DNA of 64,000 bases from Bacteroidota bacterium. Its GTDB lineage: Bacteria > Bacteroidota > Bacteroidia > AKYH767-A > 2013-40CM-41-45. Position numbers and translations under genes: made by a program. The notes beneath the pieces were generated by a model. That model saw only the letters and a program-made list of their open reading frames with translations, made no database searches and had not been told where the DNA came from. How positions within the stretch are numbered: the first letter of the stretch is position 1; each line of letters begins with the position of its first letter. Shown piece by piece: positions 1 through 7,677 of the stretch. The DNA is taken from contig JADKKE010000004.1 in assembly GCA_016720655.1 (NCBI GenBank), positions 62,001-126,000 on the forward strand, in the 5' to 3' direction.

Positions 1-800
1 GTCATTTTTGAAGTGAGAAAATTGAAATACGAAATACAACCCATTCCGGAAGTTCCGGGAGGATTGGTTCGAATGTAAAGTCCTTTAAAATAATCATTCC
101 AACTGTCGTTGCTCGACAATTGTGATTGTCCATTCAATGCCATAATACTGTCGGCCAGCACCAGGCTCAACGGAATTCTCAAAGCAGGAGCAACAGAATC
201 CGAATCCACTACCACCTGTGTATTGGGTCTTGACACAAATGTCATCGAAGCCAATGGAGAAGGATCGAAGCTGAACATCCTGTTCGAATAATAGACACTA
301 TCGATGTCCATATCCTCTGTCATTCGGAATACTTCCACAGTTTGTGTGGTATTCGTGTCTCCATAGGATCCTGAATACGATAAACTGAGAACCAGGGAAT
401 CCGCTGTTCGAAGAGTGCCGAAACTTGGAACTCCTGCAAGTACTGCATGCGCAAATACTGCGGCTTCGTGTTTTCCGAAAACCGGATCATAGATTCCACC
501 CAACAATTGAACAGATAATTCGTCGGAACGTAAAGTGTCTTCGAGTAAGCTCCGGGTGAGAACAACTGTAGTGTCAGAATAGGCCACGCCCAGCGAGTCG
601 GATCCCGGGATCACTCCCAATCCGATTTCCTCAGGATCTTTGCATCCGGGAAGGAGTGCAATACCGATGAGGCAAGGGAGTAGAAAAAAATATTTCCTCC
701 ACGTTTTGGTGGAGGAAATATTTTCTGAATTACGGATAATTTTAACTGTATTCCTTTGGAAAATTCGGGAGGCAAGAGCGTCCGGAAAAGCTATCTTCAT
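1..800 (-). CDS. DUF4270 family lipoprotein, N-terminal part (runs off window)
   Basis: An open minus-strand frame runs from ATG at 798-800 to the window edge without a stop, about 266 residues, so the C-terminus is missing. Residues 35-53 read RKYFFLLPCLIGIALLPGC, a hydrophobic segment ending in a lipobox-like cysteine (Cys53), followed by KDPEEIGLGVIPGSD, an opening I associate with Bacteroidota DUF4270 proteins. The cysteine is unusually far from the start, but I see no later ATG, GTG or TTG in frame before the hydrophobic segment. It begins 2 bp after the stop of the glycogen-synthase-like gene, so the two look co-transcribed; this neighbourhood with panC is familiar from other Bacteroidota. 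It is inferred to be a surface or periplasmic lipoprotein. Its function is unknown to me. A 16-bp hairpin lies inside codons 26-38. Confidence 0.8.
   Translation of the reverse strand, partial: MKIAFPDALASRIFQRNTVKIIRNSENISSTKTWRKYFFLLPCLIGIALLPGCKDPEEIGLGVIPGSDSLGVAYSDTTVVLTRSLLEDTLRSDELSVQLLGGIYDPVFGKHEAAVFAHAVLAGVPSFGTLRTADSLVLSLSYSGSYGDTNTTQTVEVFRMTEDMDIDSVYYSNRMFSFDPSPLASMTFVSRPNTQVVVDSDSVAPALRIPLSLVLADSIMALNGQSQLSSNDSWNDYFKGLYIRTNPPGTSGMGCISYFNFLTSKM
684..724 (-). terminator. Terminator-like hairpin inside the start of the DUF4270 gene
   Basis: Bases 687-702 and 709-724 are a perfect 16-bp inverted repeat with a 6-base loop. Read on the minus strand the stem is followed by a run of seven T (690-684). 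This has the form of an intrinsic terminator, but it lies about 80 bases inside the downstream open frame. It may end or attenuate transcription coming from the upstream gene. Confidence 0.65.
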
Positions 801-802
801 AA

Positions 803-1639
803 TTAGTCTTGGAGAACTGGTTCCTGTTCCAGGAGTTCATCATAGAAATCAGAACAGGCGTTCACAAATCCACCTTCGTCATCGAAGGGTTGATAATTTA
901 AAACTGGTTTGTTTGCTTTTTTCAGCCATGTTTCAACGGCTGCATTCTTCGTGTCACAACCTCTGATCACTGCATCACTCAGTTTCATCGCGGCAATATG
1001 AATATTTGCCATCGTTGGATCCTTGTAATGCTTCATATCATCAGCAGTGACTCCATCCATTTTCAACTTCTTGGTGAAATTTGGACTGAAAGTCTCTTCC
1101 ATATCGTGAAGATAACTGGAATAAACAACGCGTGAATTCTTGAACATAGGCTCATCCTTGTATCCTGTTTTCACAAAGAATGGGATAAGTGATGTCATCC
1201 AGCCATGGCAATGGATTACATCCGGTGCCCAGCCGAGTTTCTTCACAGTTTCGAGAACTCCGCGGCAGAAAAAGACCATGCGGTCTTCATTGTCTTTGTA
1301 GAATTTTTTCTTCGCATCACGGAAGACCATTTTGCGTTGAAAATACTCTTCGTTATCGATAAAGTAAACTTGCATCCTGGCACTTTGGATGGAAGCAACT
1401 TTGATAATCAAAGGATGATCTGAATCATCAATAATCAGGTTCATTCCGGACAAACGGATCACTTCATGCAATTGATTCCTACGCTCATTGATCAAACCGA
1501 AGCGAGGCATGAAAGTCCGGATTTCTTTCCCTTTTTCCTGAACGCCTTGTGGTAAGAACCTGGCGATGTTCGATACTTCTGTCACTTCTAAGAAAGGAGT
1601 GATCTCTTGGGAAATAAATAAAACTTTCGCTTTCTTCAT
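803..1639 (-). CDS. Glycogen/starch synthase-like protein, N-terminal GT5 domain only
   Basis: This 278-residue protein resembles the N-terminal half of ADP-glucose glycogen synthases: it opens MKKAKVLFISQEITPF, and has an internal DVIHCHGWMTSLIPFF segment like the DVVHAHDW region of GT5 enzymes. Full glycogen synthases are near 480 residues with a second Rossmann domain that carries most of the ADP-glucose site. That half is absent, and the frame closes normally with the next gene 2 bp away, so the gene is not obviously broken. Short versions of this kind next to panC are common in Bacteroidota as far as I recall. It probably cannot be assumed to make glycogen; a binding or regulatory role is possible. 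A TATCTTTG promoter element lies 30 bases upstream of the start. Confidence 0.8.
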   Translation of the reverse strand: MKKAKVLFISQEITPFLEVTEVSNIARFLPQGVQEKGKEIRTFMPRFGLINERRNQLHEVIRLSGMNLIIDDSDHPLIIKVASIQSARMQVYFIDNEEYFQRKMVFRDAKKKFYKDNEDRMVFFCRGVLETVKKLGWAPDVIHCHGWMTSLIPFFVKTGYKDEPMFKNSRVVYSSYLHDMEETFSPNFTKKLKMDGVTADDMKHYKDPTMANIHIAAMKLSDAVIRGCDTKNAAVETWLKKANKPVLNYQPFDDEGGFVNACSDFYDELLEQEPVLQD

Positions 1640-1669
1640 TTACAGATCGGATTTATTAATATTGGCATG

Positions 1670-1677
1670 CAAAGATA
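1670..1677 (-). promoter_or_regulatory. Bacteroidota -7 element for the glycogen-synthase-like gene
   Basis: The minus strand reads TATCTTTG, matching the TAnnTTTG consensus of the Bacteroidota primary sigma factor, with the ATG 30 bases downstream. No convincing -33 TTTG is seen at the usual spacing. The divergent panC gene starts about 170 bases away on the other strand. Confidence 0.5.
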
Positions 1678-1842
1678 CGGATAATAAGGGTATGACTCAA
1701 TAGATGCAAGGGCCGATGGCCGAAATTTGGGTTTTTTATTCAAATTTTAACTGTTTTGACTTATAATCGATTGATAAACAGGATAAAAGGTATTCATAAA
1801 AAATCGATTAATGATAATATAAAGGATAATTTAGGAACCATT

Positions 1843-2715
1843 ATGGTATTGATGCAGGTAATTGATAATAAAAGGGTTCTCTCTTCAGTGATCACAGATT
1901 GGAAGGAGGCAGGACTAAAAATTGGCTTTGTACCAACAATGGGAGCCCTTCACGAAGGACATCTTGCTCTGGTGCGGAAAGCCAGAACTGAGAATGATCG
2001 TGTGATCGTCAGCATTTTTGTAAACCCAACTCAGTTCAACAATCCGGATGACCTCAAAAACTATCCGCGGACCCTTGATTCTGATCTTAAAAAAATCGAA
2101 CCGATTGGAGCAGATCTCGTTTTTGCACCTTCTGTTGGTGAAATGTATCCTCCCGGGGAGGATCCGGAAGTACCAGAAATCAATCTTGGTTCACTTGATC
2201 AGGTGATGGAAGCCAGTCACCGACCCGGACATTTCAAAGGAGTAATGCAGGTAGTCTACAAACTCTTTAAAATGGTAAGGCCGGATTCGGCTTATTTCGG
2301 AGAAAAGGATTTTCAGCAATTGGCAGTTATACGGGAGATGACAAAACAGATTAATTTACCCGTCGCTATCATCGGCTGTCCAACAGTACGCGAATCAAAC
2401 GGCCTTGCAATGAGTTCAAGAAACGCTTTGTTATCAGTCGAACAAAGAATTGAAGCCGCTAAAATTTCCCGGGCACTTTTTTACGTGCGTGATAATTGGA
2501 TAACATCAAGTCCGGATGAATTATTCCAGCATGCAATTGCAGGGATTGAAAAGAATGGCATCATGAAAGTTGAATATATTTCTATAGCAGATGCTCAGAC
2601 ACTTGAACCGGTAATAAATCGGAATGGAACAAATTCAATACGGGTATTTGCAGCGGTCAGACTTGGTAGTGTTCGCTTGATCGATAATGTAGAAATACTC
2701 AACAACAATGCATAG
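1843..2715 (+). CDS. panC: Pantothenate synthetase (pantoate--beta-alanine ligase)
   Basis: PanC condenses pantoate with beta-alanine using ATP, through a pantoyl-adenylate, in cytoplasmic vitamin B5 and coenzyme A synthesis. The protein carries the family hallmarks: PTMGALHEGH (residues 31-40, the HIGH-like nucleotide motif), VSIFVNPTQFN, the GHFKGVMQVVYKLF and YFGEKDFQQL blocks, and RESNGLAMSSRN (the KMSKS-like motif). The open frame extends upstream to a TTG at 1756, but ATG 1843 gives 290 residues, close to the family norm, and has AGGA at 1833-1836; ATG 1852 is an alternative. It is divergent from the glycogen-synthase-like gene. panD, often next to panC in this phylum, is not seen downstream. 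Confidence 0.95.
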   Translation: MVLMQVIDNKRVLSSVITDWKEAGLKIGFVPTMGALHEGHLALVRKARTENDRVIVSIFVNPTQFNNPDDLKNYPRTLDSDLKKIEPIGADLVFAPSVGEMYPPGEDPEVPEINLGSLDQVMEASHRPGHFKGVMQVVYKLFKMVRPDSAYFGEKDFQQLAVIREMTKQINLPVAIIGCPTVRESNGLAMSSRNALLSVEQRIEAAKISRALFYVRDNWITSSPDELFQHAIAGIEKNGIMKVEYISIADAQTLEPVINRNGTNSIRVFAAVRLGSVRLIDNVEILNNNA

Positions 2716-2898
2716 CCGGAACGGAAATTAATTGAGGCCGGATGCATTCCCATTTTAACATTTGAAATCCTTTTTGCCATTCCCAAATTTATTGCGATTT
2801 CCGGGGATGTCATTTCTTGTTGTTTGCTTTTGTTTGTCCGGACAAGAGTTCAGAATTTTATTATATTTGATTTAAACTTGTTTGTTAAAACAGATACC
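2716..2898 (+). promoter_or_regulatory. Promoter region with a 12-bp palindrome upstream of the type IX cargo gene
   Basis: TATATTTG at 2862-2869 matches the TAnnTTTG -7 element and lies 30 bases before the ATG at 2899. A perfect 12-bp palindrome, TTGTCCGGACAA, sits at 2834-2845, where an operator would overlap the upstream promoter region. The rest of this gap holds no gene I can support. Confidence 0.45.
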
Positions 2899-4491
2899 AT
2901 GAGATCATTTTACATTTTCAGTCTGATATGTTTTTGGACACATTTAGCTATCGCACAGGTAACTTTTCAACGCAGCATAAGTGGTACGCTGCACTATCAA
3001 GGCGCTGCAGTACAACAAACCGTCGATGGCGGTTATGTTATCGTTGGAGCTTCTGATGATTGTGCTCTGTGTTACCAGGACGTATTTGTAGCGAAGGCGG
3101 ATGAATACGGAGATTTAATCTGGAGGAAAAGTTTTGGCGATACAATGTCTGATGTTGGTCGCGCCATTTGGCAAACCATTGATGGAGGTTACATCGTCGC
3201 AGGGAAGACCTACAGTTTTGGTGCTGCTGTTTTGGGTGCCGGATTTGCGGATGTGTTTCTTATGAAACTGGATGCACAAGGCGACATCGATTGGTGTTCC
3301 ATGATGGGAGGTGCAAATTTTGACGGCGCTGAATCCATTCAACAAACTCGTGACGGTGGATATATTGTGGGTTGTAATACCCTGAGTTTTGGTGCCGGAG
3401 TGTATGAAATCATGCTGATAAAACTCGATCAACTCGGACATATTGTATGGACACGTACGCTTGGGGATACAGGACACGATTTTTTAAGTGCAGTAAGACA
3501 AACCGACGATGGTGGCTATATTATTTCCGGAAGTACAAGCAGTTTTACACCACCCCTCGAAGATGTTGCTTTAATCAAAACCGATAGTCTTGGATATCCG
3601 GTATGGGTAAAAACTTACGGAGGGAGTGATTACGAAAAAGCATACGGTCTTGATATAACCATGGATGGAGGATACATCATGTCGGGATGGACGGTCAGCT
3701 TCGGTGGTGCATATGCCGAAATGTATGTTATCAAAACCGATGCAAGCGGAGATACTCTGTGGACAAAAATTTATGGTGGCGGGAGCGGCGATTACGCATA
3801 CAATATTCGCCAGACACCTGACAGCGGTTATGCAATCGAAGGCTCTACCGAAAGTTTTGGAGCACATACAAGCGGATGTCTGCTGCGCATCGATAAAACA
3901 GGTGTGCCCATGTGGGCGAGAGCGTATGGCGGTACTTCCTTTCACGATCATATTTACGGATTTGATCCTACCTCTGACGGCGGTTTTGTGATGGTTGGCA
4001 ACAATGGATTGTCGTTCTCGAATCCGAGTACAAATATGTATTTCATTAAAACTGATTTGCTGGGGGCTACGGGCTGTAATGAATTTACTTATACACCCAC
4101 GACTTTTGTTCCACACTCCAATATGAACACTCGAACTTTTCAGATTGAGTCACCCGTGTTAACTGTTACTAAAATTTTACCGACAATCACCAGTTATGGT
4201 TCAGCGGTTCCTTTCTGTTTTAACGGGCTTGAAGATCTAAGTGAACATCACCCGGTTCAAGTCTTTCCTAATCCGGGAACAGGAGAGTTTCATTTGAAAT
4301 TTCAGGATGAAGTAGTTGGGGGTTACATTACGATTACGAATCTTTTAGGTGAAACGGTTTTCCAAAATAAAATTGATCGTGGGATGGATGCGACAATTCA
4401 TCTCGATAATGTCGTTCCCGGAATGTACATTTTGCAATTGAGTGGGTCCGGGACATTGTTTACACAAAAAATTCTTTTAACACAGCAATAG
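2899..4491 (+). CDS. Secreted repeat protein with type IX (Por) sorting domain
   Basis: The start is ATG 2899, giving 530 residues; the open frame continues upstream to a TTG at 2824 but the -7 element lies in that part. Residues 1-20 (MRSFYIFSLICFWTHLAIAQ) form a signal peptide. The body holds about seven repeats of roughly 55-60 residues with the pattern QQTxDGGYIIxGxTxSFG, then (L)IKTDxxGxxxWxKxYGG, which resembles bacterial beta-propeller-like repeats. The last 80 or so residues (VFPNPGTGEFHLKF, then GMYILQL near the end) are a type A sorting domain that directs export by the type IX system and usually cell-surface attachment or release. No catalytic motif is recognised; an adhesin-like surface role is an inference. 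It stands alone with its own promoter. Confidence 0.88.
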   Translation: MRSFYIFSLICFWTHLAIAQVTFQRSISGTLHYQGAAVQQTVDGGYVIVGASDDCALCYQDVFVAKADEYGDLIWRKSFGDTMSDVGRAIWQTIDGGYIVAGKTYSFGAAVLGAGFADVFLMKLDAQGDIDWCSMMGGANFDGAESIQQTRDGGYIVGCNTLSFGAGVYEIMLIKLDQLGHIVWTRTLGDTGHDFLSAVRQTDDGGYIISGSTSSFTPPLEDVALIKTDSLGYPVWVKTYGGSDYEKAYGLDITMDGGYIMSGWTVSFGGAYAEMYVIKTDASGDTLWTKIYGGGSGDYAYNIRQTPDSGYAIEGSTESFGAHTSGCLLRIDKTGVPMWARAYGGTSFHDHIYGFDPTSDGGFVMVGNNGLSFSNPSTNMYFIKTDLLGATGCNEFTYTPTTFVPHSNMNTRTFQIESPVLTVTKILPTITSYGSAVPFCFNGLEDLSEHHPVQVFPNPGTGEFHLKFQDEVVGGYITITNLLGETVFQNKIDRGMDATIHLDNVVPGMYILQLSGSGTLFTQKILLTQQ

Positions 4492-4791
4492 TCCTCGAAA
4501 AGGAAAGTGCCAGATCTCGCGATTGAATTTCAGTTCCGATTTTTCAATAAATTGTTGTTGAATCGAGATTCGAATTTTGTTAAAATAAGAAGGCAATTAA
4601 TCTTTAAAGTCATTGTTATTTGCGTTCACTCGCATGTTAAAGTTTTAGCGGAGAACTAAATTTTTACAATCTTTGTTTGCATCAAAATTAAGATGTCAAA
4701 TGTTCTGCTTTAGAACTGTTTCTCAAAGTGACCTGATTGCACTTGAGCTTAATTAATTATTTTTCAGTTCACCGATAAACAAAAGATTTCT
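4492..4791. other. Intergenic region, nothing clear
   Basis: This 300-base AT-rich gap lies between two plus-strand type IX cargo genes. I see no convincing terminator, no exact TAnnTTTG element and no supported open frame. It presumably holds the promoter of the gene at 4792. Confidence 0.4.
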
Positions 4792-5625
4792 ATGAAAAAA
4801 AAATTACTCTTGACGTGTTGTTTGTTTATGATTCTTTCAGCTGCACATTCACAGGGATTATCTTTACCTTATGTCACTGGTTTTGATTCACCCGCTGAAC
4901 AGGCAGGATGGCAGCAATACAGAACAGGTTTTTTAAGCACCTATGCCTGGGGTGTCGGTGGTGGTGGATTTTCAGGAATGGGTGTGAGTCACGATTACAA
5001 TGTCGGTGGCAACCCAAATGATACAGTTGTGGATTGGTTCATTTCGCCTCCGTTGAATTTTACAGGGCAAGGACAAATGTCTTTGAAAGTGAATACAAGC
5101 GGATTCAGCACACCTTTTCCGGACAGTTTCGAAATTCTTTTTGGAACAAATCAACAAGATCCATCAAACGGAAATTTCACCGTGATTGCAAACTTATCCT
5201 ACATGCAACCACAGTTTCAATGGCTGGATACCAGTATCACTATCCCCTTCGTTTCGGATAGTGCTTACATCGCGTTAAAATACAAAACGATTGGTGCTGC
5301 ATGGAGTACTTATAAGTTTGATAATATTTCAATCCAATTGGCCCCGGTTTCCGTTGCTGAGCTTGATTTAAAGCATTTCGGTCTTTCTTGTTTTCCGAAT
5401 CCAATGATGTCTACTACAACTATTGATATTCCTGAGGAAATAAGAAATAAAACTCTGGAGTTTCACTTGCGTGATGTATGTGGAAAAGAAGTGTTTTGTA
5501 AACAGCAGTCGGGTTTGGCACAAATGCGATTCAATCGTGAAGGCATTCCTTCCGGACTTTATTTTATAGAAGTTGTTTGTGATAAAACACAAATTCAAAC
5601 AATCAAACTTCTGATTGGGAATTAA
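4792..5625 (+). CDS. Secreted protein, choice-of-anchor-like domain with type IX sorting domain
   Basis: The 277-residue protein starts with a signal peptide (MKKKLLLTCCLFMILSAAHS, cleavage near residue 20). Residues 22-190 (LPYVTGFDSPAEQAGWQQY at the start, WFISPPLNF in the middle, YKFDNISIQ at the end) resemble the jelly-roll cleaved-adhesin or choice-of-anchor J family. The last 75 or so residues (CFPNPMMSTTTIDIP, then GLYFIEVV) form a type A type IX sorting domain. It is therefore inferred to be exported across the outer membrane. The substrate or ligand is unknown. It follows another type IX cargo gene in the same direction, with a 300-base gap, so the two are probably transcribed separately. 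Confidence 0.85.
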   Translation: MKKKLLLTCCLFMILSAAHSQGLSLPYVTGFDSPAEQAGWQQYRTGFLSTYAWGVGGGGFSGMGVSHDYNVGGNPNDTVVDWFISPPLNFTGQGQMSLKVNTSGFSTPFPDSFEILFGTNQQDPSNGNFTVIANLSYMQPQFQWLDTSITIPFVSDSAYIALKYKTIGAAWSTYKFDNISIQLAPVSVAELDLKHFGLSCFPNPMMSTTTIDIPEEIRNKTLEFHLRDVCGKEVFCKQQSGLAQMRFNREGIPSGLYFIEVVCDKTQIQTIKLLIGN

Positions 5626-5782
5626 AAAGGATTAATTGTAGGTAAAGGATTCGAAAATAGTATTGCCGGGCTCACTCTGTGTGGAATTGATTTTTAAAAC
5701 AACAACGCATCTCCAGCTTTATTAAAATTTTCTAAACCCCCTATTTTAACAAAGCCAATGATGCGCTGTTTGATCTTCAATT

Positions 5783-5995
5783 CTATTTGAAGAATTTCCG
5801 CACAGGAACCTTCAGTGATTTACTTATTTTTTTTAAAGTCAGAACTGTAACATTTATTTGTCCGGATTCAATCCTGGACAAACTTGATTTCTCAAAACCA
5901 CAAAGTTTAGAAAGCGATTGTTGAGTCATCTTTTTATCGGTTCGGGTCTTTTTAATTTGGGAACCGATGAACTTGAGATATACCTTGTCTTGCAT
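5783..5995 (-). CDS. Small XRE-family helix-turn-helix regulator
   Basis: The 70-residue protein is almost entirely a Cro/CI-type helix-turn-helix: IGSQIKKTRTDKKMTQQSLSKLCGFEKSSLSRIESGQ covers helices 1-3 with the turn around LCGFEKSSLSRIE (shown here as family pattern), then VTVLTLKKISKSLKVPVRKFF. It has no effector or dimerisation domain, which is normal for the shortest members. It is monocistronic, converging on the type IX cargo gene upstream in the window. Its target is not evident: there is no toxin, restriction gene or phage gene beside it. Self-regulation from the gap at 5996-6100 is plausible but unproven. Confidence 0.85.
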   Translation of the reverse strand: MQDKVYLKFIGSQIKKTRTDKKMTQQSLSKLCGFEKSSLSRIESGQINVTVLTLKKISKSLKVPVRKFFK

Positions 5996-6615
5996 GGATT
6001 CTATTCTGAATTTTCTACTACGAGATTAGCCAGAAATGTTAAATTGGTATATGATATTGGTCAGACGAGGAAATGACAAAAATCAGGAGCTCCGCTTTCC
6101 TTTGTTTTCACGGGAATTCAATTGGTAAAAACCAGTGTGCCCTGCATTTCTTAAGGAAATAAAGCCTGATTTTTTCTTATGAAAAAATGTACCAGAAATT
6201 AGAATTTCATTTACTATCATGTAAAAAGCAGGTTTAAACTACATACCAGTTTATAGTTTGCAGATGTGAATCTTATTTGAGAAAGAAAGCTCCTTTTAAA
6301 CTTCCGGATTAGAGCGAAGTTGATTCAATTTTGGGTTCAAAAGACGAGGGCATTGGGGAGTGTTTAATCAAGTTTTTTTTAATTGTTTCATTCAGGTTGA
6401 CTTGCATTGTCCTTCGAATCCTTTGACTTACACCACTAAACTTGATATTCATCATTTGAAATAAGCATAAATTGTATGATCTTGAATAATATAATTGTTT
6501 CATTGGATTGTGGAGTTGAGCGTATTAATATAATTTTTTGTAAATCCTGAACAAAATCGCTCTCCCGGATTTCATTGCACATCCTTGAAAGTTTCTTATC
6601 CTTCAGTGGAATAGA
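5996..6615. other. 620-base region without a supported gene
   Basis: This AT-rich stretch lies between the XRE gene and a truncated receiver gene. Two overlapping minus-strand frames (6309-6503 and 6436-6651) translate to compositionally poor sequences with no family I recognise, and the second overlaps the start of the receiver gene. The region could be decayed coding DNA, given that the next gene is truncated. No clean terminator or TAnnTTTG element was found. Confidence 0.4.
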
Positions 6616-6858
6616 ATGATTTTTATGGGGCGGAAAATAAAAATATTGCACCTTGAAGATTTGAAATCAGATGTCGAATTAATTAATCGTGAACTTAAGA
6701 GAGGGAACATAGATTTCGAAAATGCAGTTGCCTCTGATAGGGCCGAATTTGAAAAACTGTTAGTAGAATTTTCTCCTGATGTAATTTTATCAGATCACTC
6801 ACTTCCTGCTTTTTATTCTATCGAGGCACTTGCTCTGGTTAATAAACTCACTGCATGA
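6616..6858 (+). pseudogene. Truncated CheY-like receiver domain
   Basis: The 80 residues match the first half of a response-regulator receiver domain: the acidic pair Glu14-Asp15 in KILHLEDLKSD, and the phospho-acceptor Asp60 in DVILSDHSLP. The protein stops after ALALVNKLTA, so strands 4 and 5, with the conserved Ser/Thr and Lys needed for the phosphorylation switch, are missing. Its stop codon overlaps the ATG of the next gene (ATGA at 6855-6858). No frame downstream supplies the missing half, because a complete second receiver begins at once. I infer a deletion that joined two receiver genes rather than a point frameshift. As it stands it should not fold as a normal receiver. Confidence 0.7.
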
Positions 6859-7262
6859 AAATTCCGCATCGTTTTATTGTAGTTGATGATGACCTGATTA
6901 ACAATATGCTTTGTCGTGTAGTAATCAAAGGGTCATTGGAAAGTCTGGATATTCTGACCTTTACACTTCCGGAGGCCGGATTTGATTTTATTGTAAAAGA
7001 GTATTCTGAAAAGGAGATCCCGACAGTGTTGCTTCTCGATATTAATATGCCAACCTGGTCGGGCTGGGATTTTCTGGAGCAATTCGACAAGCTGGATGTG
7101 AAAATAAAAAATCAAATAAAGATATACATGCTGTCATCCTCCGTTGATCCCGGAGATAAACAACGTGCACGGGATAATCAGTACGTGATCGATTATATTG
7201 AAAAGCCTCTGCAGGAACGCACTGTACTTTCCATTCTTGAAGTGTATCAGGAAAGGGTTTGA
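6855..7262 (+). CDS. Single-domain response regulator (receiver only)
   Basis: The 135 residues form one complete receiver domain: acidic residues at Asp11-Asp13 (IVVDDDLINN), phospho-acceptor Asp62 in LLLDINMPTWSG, serines 94-96 (MLSSS) and Lys117 in IEKPLQ. There is no DNA-binding or enzymatic output domain, so it probably works as a phospho-relay or protein-interaction module for a hybrid histidine kinase encoded elsewhere. The NMPTWSGWDFL segment is typical of Bacteroidota stand-alone receivers. The start overlaps the stop of the truncated receiver by ATGA, so translation may be coupled. Confidence 0.9.
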   Translation: MKIPHRFIVVDDDLINNMLCRVVIKGSLESLDILTFTLPEAGFDFIVKEYSEKEIPTVLLLDINMPTWSGWDFLEQFDKLDVKIKNQIKIYMLSSSVDPGDKQRARDNQYVIDYIEKPLQERTVLSILEVYQERV

Positions 7263-7290
7263 TGCGAAGTTTGTAAAGAAAGCTAAAGCA

Positions 7291-7357
7291 TTCCGTAAAA
7301 TTGGACAGAAGAGAATTCCTGCTTCAATTTTACGGAAGACAAGCCTTTGGGCTTTTG
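7291..7357 (+). terminator. 13-bp inverted repeat plus short hairpin downstream of the response regulator
   Basis: TTCCGTAAAATTG at 7291-7303 and its exact reverse complement at 7325-7337 form a 13-bp stem around 21 bases. It is followed by a second hairpin, AAGCC-TTTG-GGCTT (7341-7354), ending in TTG. Together they probably end transcription between the response regulator and the convergent gene at 7389. There is no long T run, so a different role is possible. Confidence 0.45.
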
Positions 7358-7388
7358 AAAATTCAGGAAAAATTTATGGGATAAAAAT

Positions 7389-7658
7389 CTACTTCAAAAT
7401 CTTTGCGTTCATCAAAGCAAACTCCATTTCATTTTTCAGGTTATTGGTGTCGAGTCGCACAAATTCTGTGTGTTTGCCTTTTTTACCCTGGTGATAAATC
7501 CGGATGGTGACATCCAGATTATTCGACCAAAATTCATAAAAAAAAGCTTTGTCACGGAGTACCACCCGACCTTCTGCCACCATTTTCTTTACCATGATTC
7601 TAGGATGTTTAAAGCCGCACAATTCATCTAAAAATGATTGCTGCCATTGAGCAAACAT
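7389..7658 (-). CDS. Conserved-looking small protein of unknown function
   Basis: ATG at 7656-7658 gives 89 residues: a tryptophan- and charge-rich soluble protein (MFAQWQQSFLDELCGF at the start, FYEFWSNNLDVTIRIYH in the middle, NEMEFALMNAKILK at the end). It starts about 20 bases after the stop of the cold-shock-domain gene on the same strand, which suggests co-transcription. The composition looks like a real protein and codon use is like its neighbours, but I do not recognise a family or a motif. The open frame extends two codons further to TTG 7664. Confidence 0.55.
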   Translation of the reverse strand: MFAQWQQSFLDELCGFKHPRIMVKKMVAEGRVVLRDKAFFYEFWSNNLDVTIRIYHQGKKGKHTEFVRLDTNNLKNEMEFALMNAKILK

Positions 7659-7677
7659 CAACAAGAATGGTAAGATT

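Noticed and set aside
2595..2813. 72-residue minus-strand frame at the end of panC, considered as a panD remnant
   Set aside because: It lies mostly antisense to panC and does not show the PanD cleavage motif.
6309..6651. Two overlapping minus-strand small frames
   Set aside because: Low-information composition, no family pattern, and overlap with the receiver gene start.
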